DNA of 64,000 bases, taken from NCBI GenBank assembly GCA_003991915.1, contig RQTK01000111.1, forward strand, positions 578,012-642,011, read 5' to 3'. Below the pieces are notes generated by a model. That model searched no databases, was not told the origin of the DNA, and saw nothing but the letters and a program-made list of their open reading frames with translations. The position numbers and the translations under genes are program-made. This DNA is from Elysia chlorotica. Its lineage: Eukaryota > Mollusca > Gastropoda > Plakobranchidae. This document shows, piece after piece, positions 60,286 to 64,000 of the stretch; the first letter of the stretch is position 1; the number at the start of each line of letters is the position of its first letter.

Positions 60286-61827
60286 TTAGCGTCCATATGG
60301 GGAGTTGAATGTTGTAAGCAGACTTGATTCTTCGTCTAGGTGTGTGGCCCAATATCTGTGTTGCGCATCCATTTTAGAGAAAAATTTTGCGCCAGAGAAT
60401 TTGTGAGATATTTCTTCTAATGTCGGCGTCTTGTGGTATGTTCTCTTGATGGCTTTGTTCAGGTCTTTGGGATCAAGACAAATTCTAAGCTTTCCGTTCT
60501 GCTTTCTACTGAACGCTACAGAGTTCACCCAATCAGTTGGCATATGAACTTTATCAATGACACCTAGGGCTTCCATTCTGTCAAGTTCATTCTTTAACTC
60601 CTTGTGGAGGTGAACTGGGTACTTCCTGGGTGCATGCACTACTGGCATTACATCGTCTTTGAGGGTGATGTGGAATTTACCAGCAAAGTTTCCTATGCCA
60701 TCAAACTGCTCTGGGTACGCTTGGTGAAGGTCCTTTATAGATGTGACTTTCAGTTCTGGGCTGTCTGCTTTAACCTGACAGTTTATCTTTACCAGGCCTA
60801 GGGCTGTGCATGATTCTAACCCTAAAATGTTTGGACCAGCTGATTCGCAGACATAGAATATTGTGTCAGTCCACTGTCTTGTCCCTTTGTCATAGAGTTT
60901 CAGTGTTATTTCTCCAATATTTTTTATTGAACTGCCATTATAGGCCGTCAGTCTCGTCTTTGTGGGCTGCATTATTTTTCTTTTCTGCAGTGTGTCAACA
61001 GGGTCTGCATACAGCTGTTGAACTAGCGAACGAACAGTCAAAATATTTCCATTGGCACCAGTGTCCATCATTACTTTCTTGTTTTGTAGTTGTGGTGCTT
61101 GGATCTTAAGTTTAGTGATTATTTCATCTCGTCTGTTTATAGTGCTGATTTGAAAATCTTGTTCGTCTTGAACCTCATGCACGCGCCTTGTTTTCCCTTG
61201 ATTAAAAACTTTCCTGGGTTTGCCCCTATGGTGGGCGGTGTCTTGTTTTTGTGTTGTACCAGAGGAGCGGCATAATTTTGCCCAGTGGCCTTTTTTTCCA
61301 CATTTGTTGCACATGGAGGTATAGGCAGGACAATTTCTGGCTGTGTGTGACGTCCCACATCTGCTGCAGCTTCCAAAATTGTTTGGTTTTTTTAAGCCTA
61401 CTGCCTCAACTACTCTAAGGTCTGTAGCTTGATTATATTCATTCAGGTTTTTGTTGCTTGCCTCGTATCTCTTTGTGAGGTCTATAGCCATTTGTAAAGT
61501 TAGGTCCTCGCCTTTGCTTATCAGCTTCTTTTTTTGCTCCTTCCAGAGGATGCCTTTTATGAGCTGTTCAGTGATTCTTTCATTGGCCTCATCAACAGAA
61601 AAACTGCATTTTGTTGCTTTGTTTTTCAGTTTGACAACAAACTGATCTACAGAGTCTCCAGGCTGCTGGCTTAAATTACTCAACTCCAGCCTCTGTACCC
61701 ACTTGTTTCGCTTTTCAATCAGATGGCTTTCAAACAGGTTCCAGAGGCTGGCAGGATCTTTTTTGGTTTCCGCTGTGAGGTTTGCTGCCTGTATAACTTC
61801 TCTGCCTTTTGTTCCAGAGGAGAGCAA
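60286..61827 (-). pseudogene. Gag-protease-RT frame of the decayed retrotransposon
   Basis: Longest remaining frame, 513 codons: Gag core, zinc knuckle, protease and N-terminal half of RT. It is cut at the 3' end by a stop right after the fingers/palm start, and its true Gag start lies upstream beyond another stop. Confidence 0.8.
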
Positions 61828-61965
61828 AATATAGTGGTACTTGTCCTGTTCCCTAAATTTGTTAAAAACAAAGTAGGAGTCTAAGAACTCTCTCCATTCT
61901 TGGAATGCAGTCTGTTAATTGTCTTTACCCCAGTCCAACGATGGTAGAGGGGTCTGAGATGCCAT

Positions 61966-64000
61966 GCCGTCTAGTGCTAGATACGTTTTGATTGGCATAT
62001 TATAATATCTACAAGATTCAAAAACAAATATTGGTGCCTTTATGTACCAATAATGCAGTTTAAATTTTCTAGATTAGGTTTCAGATTATATAATCTGATT
62101 TTCCATGTACCTACAGATCACATTCAGTGACAAATTTATTTCATCAATATGTTTCATTACACATGATATGTGTTGTTTTTGTTACTATTTTTATAATTTC
62201 TCTGGAGCCTCTACCATTGCTAAATCTTGCAAGTCTTGCAACTGTATGCGAGTTTTGAGTTGATTTTTGTCAGGTAATAAAATTTCACCTTTTTTTTTTT
62301 CATTGGTGTGTGGATTAATATTTTATTTGTTTGTTTCAATAGCTTAATACATGTATACTACAGAAAAACTAAAATGACTCATCAAACTCTAAGGGTGTTC
62401 CAGCATTTTATGTTGATTAAAAAAAAATGCTACAATTGTCATTTTTTTAAACTTATATTTTTATTTCTCTGGGGCCCATATCTTGCTACTACTAGGACTA
62501 GTGCACGCATTTTGTTGGCATCTTCTTGAGGATGATGAATTTTCCTTATACCGTTAGAAAGCAACCTAAAGAAAATGTAATGTCACAGGTGTACTAAAAT
62601 CTGATCAATTTTGTTCCTGCCCCGCTATGTCCAGCACATGGCGTCACACATCCTGCGACGGCAGTCGCGGTGAGTCATGTTTTGAGCGCCGATAAGAATT
62701 GTTTTTCCATTCTGATAAAACCGAGGCTGCCGAAGCCAACTTATCAGCTTTTACAAGGAGTGGTGACTGTGGGGCTAGATTTAAAAATTTTTTTTTATAG
62801 GGAAATTTTTATACCGATAGGCGGTTATCAGCTTTTGAGTTGATTTTCAGTTTCACCATAAGCCAGGAACGGTAAAATAGCATAACTTCCTTGAAAATTG
62901 AGCTAAACTGAAGTAAAACGGTACATTTGGTACATTGTAGATGGTATAAAAAGAATCAATTCTATTTAAATAACTACAATACAAATACCGTAATAATCTA
63001 TCCCTTCAAATGGCTTGAAGGGACTAATTTTTGTTCACCAAGCACAGTGACTGATTGCTCAGTAATAGACTAATACTAGGAACTAAAATATTATTTATAT
63101 ATATATTTTATGCTCTAACTCGTTCGCCGATACCTTCAAAGTAGAAGATATACCATAAGTGATTTACTCTTTCGATCAGATAAGAACCTCGAGCAGGTCT
63201 AGCTCAAATCACATTTAACTAAGAGTAAGATATTAAAATATGGAAATTAACTTAAAATAGCCACTGTCACATTATTGATGAATGCAAATTAATTATTATG
63301 CTTTGCAATGGAGATCAATTGGCACAATGCTTACAAAAAATTACAACCAGACCCTAGTACTAGTATATTAAAAAAGTTGACTATCGATATATAGTTAAGC
63401 TAACCAATAAAACTTAACTTATAAATTTGTGGTAATATTGAATAAGAAAACTAAAGTACCTTGCGATATGCTAGGTAACAATGTCCTATATTTGTATGAA
63501 ATTTATTTTGTTGGACCACACCTGAACCAGTGGATAGAAACTGACGCCTTTGCAGTAACCCGGCAAGCGCTGCTCCTAGGGAGTAATTTGCAGCACTTAG
63601 ATAAATTACGCCCAAACTAATGTTTGCAGGTCTGCTGGTTTAAATTTTAAGTTTAAGATATGGCGCTACACAAACTGTTTAGAAGGGACAAAATTATTTT
63701 TTAAATACTAGAGTCACGGTTCAAATCCAGGATAAAATAAACATCTTCAAAATGTTTATCTTAATCATATCCATCTGTATTTGAAATTAAGGCAGGCACC
63801 TTTTTTTCCCCGTTTAACTTTTGGGAAGCCACAATGAGATTGCACTTGTTACATGTATAGCGCAAGATAAAGGCTTTTTTTCAGCAATATTTATACACAT
63901 GTGGAAACTTTTTCATTGTTTTTAACTACATTGTATCTTGCTATGAATAAGTTAGCTTTGCCTACTACCAAAACTACAAAATTGTACAGTGTTTTTTTTT
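61966..64000. other. no gene recognised
   Basis: AT-rich; no coding exon, tRNA or clear repeat. No LTR was recognised beyond the Gag start. A slightly GC-richer stretch at 62620-62770 has no further signal. Confidence 0.5.

Larger units (their letters stand above)
59530..61965 (-). mobile_element. decayed Ty3/Gypsy-type LTR retrotransposon (gag-pol, no LTRs seen)
   Basis: Minus strand in order: Gag from ATG 61965 with an early stop at 61917-61915; CCHC knuckles (CNKCGKKGHWAKLC) near 61280; a protease-like DTGANGNIL near 61060; reverse transcriptase with RICLDPKDLNKAI and a KMDAQ motif near 60360; a second RT part after a stop at 60286 (the catalytic Y-x-DD is changed around 60190); RNase H starting at 59800 with VDASLTGLGAVL. 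At least two stops and several frameshifts; integrase and LTRs not found. A dead copy. Confidence 0.85.

Overview
The window is a eukaryotic genomic scaffold. The genes are split by GT-AG introns, intergenic DNA is AT-rich, and microsatellites are dense. Repeated tRNA-headed SINEs end in a conserved tail (GCAGCACATAAA... then a GTTAAACC-like end), and there are LINE fragments and a 624-base run of N. These SINE tails and the protein families fit a lophotrochozoan, most likely a gastropod mollusc; this is an inference from repeat style, not from a marker gene.

Layout. 1-5 kb: microsatellites and SINE copies, no convincing gene. 5.0-7.4 kb (minus): last exons of two related lysine-rich proteins sharing an AHDAP..AL...GF..P core and a poly-Lys end. 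8.2-9.3 kb: a LINE 3' end between GATA arrays. 11.8-12.6 kb: trinucleotide arrays around an assembly gap. 13.5-21.7 kb (plus): a complete eight-exon gene for a 1,106-residue BTB / C2H2 zinc-finger protein; every exon phase agrees. 21.7-25.8 kb: intergenic DNA with a terminal-inverted-repeat transposon. 25.8-48.7 kb (minus): the STRIPAK scaffold gene STRIP (STRIP1/2 family). Nineteen exons give a continuous frame of about 776 residues, and its first four visible exons are repeated in a second, nearly identical upstream copy (44.05-46.94 kb against 46.95-50.18 kb). 50-54 kb: SINE, a 158-base near-perfect palindrome and exon-like fragments. 54.8-58.0 kb (plus): a two-coding-exon gene for a 782-residue protein with about 16 C2H2 fingers. 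59.5-62.0 kb (minus): a broken Ty3/Gypsy-type retrotransposon. 62-64 kb: nothing recognised.

Functionally there are two predicted nuclear DNA-binding zinc-finger proteins and one cytoplasmic phosphatase/kinase scaffold (STRIP). Neighbouring genes are not expected to form a pathway; the BTB and STRIP genes are convergent. I see no operon, CRISPR array or defence system. The most notable items are the frame-neutral duplication of a 408-base exon block in STRIP, an in-frame 78-base candidate cassette exon in the same gene, the lysine-rich paralog pair, and the large palindrome near 51.4 kb.
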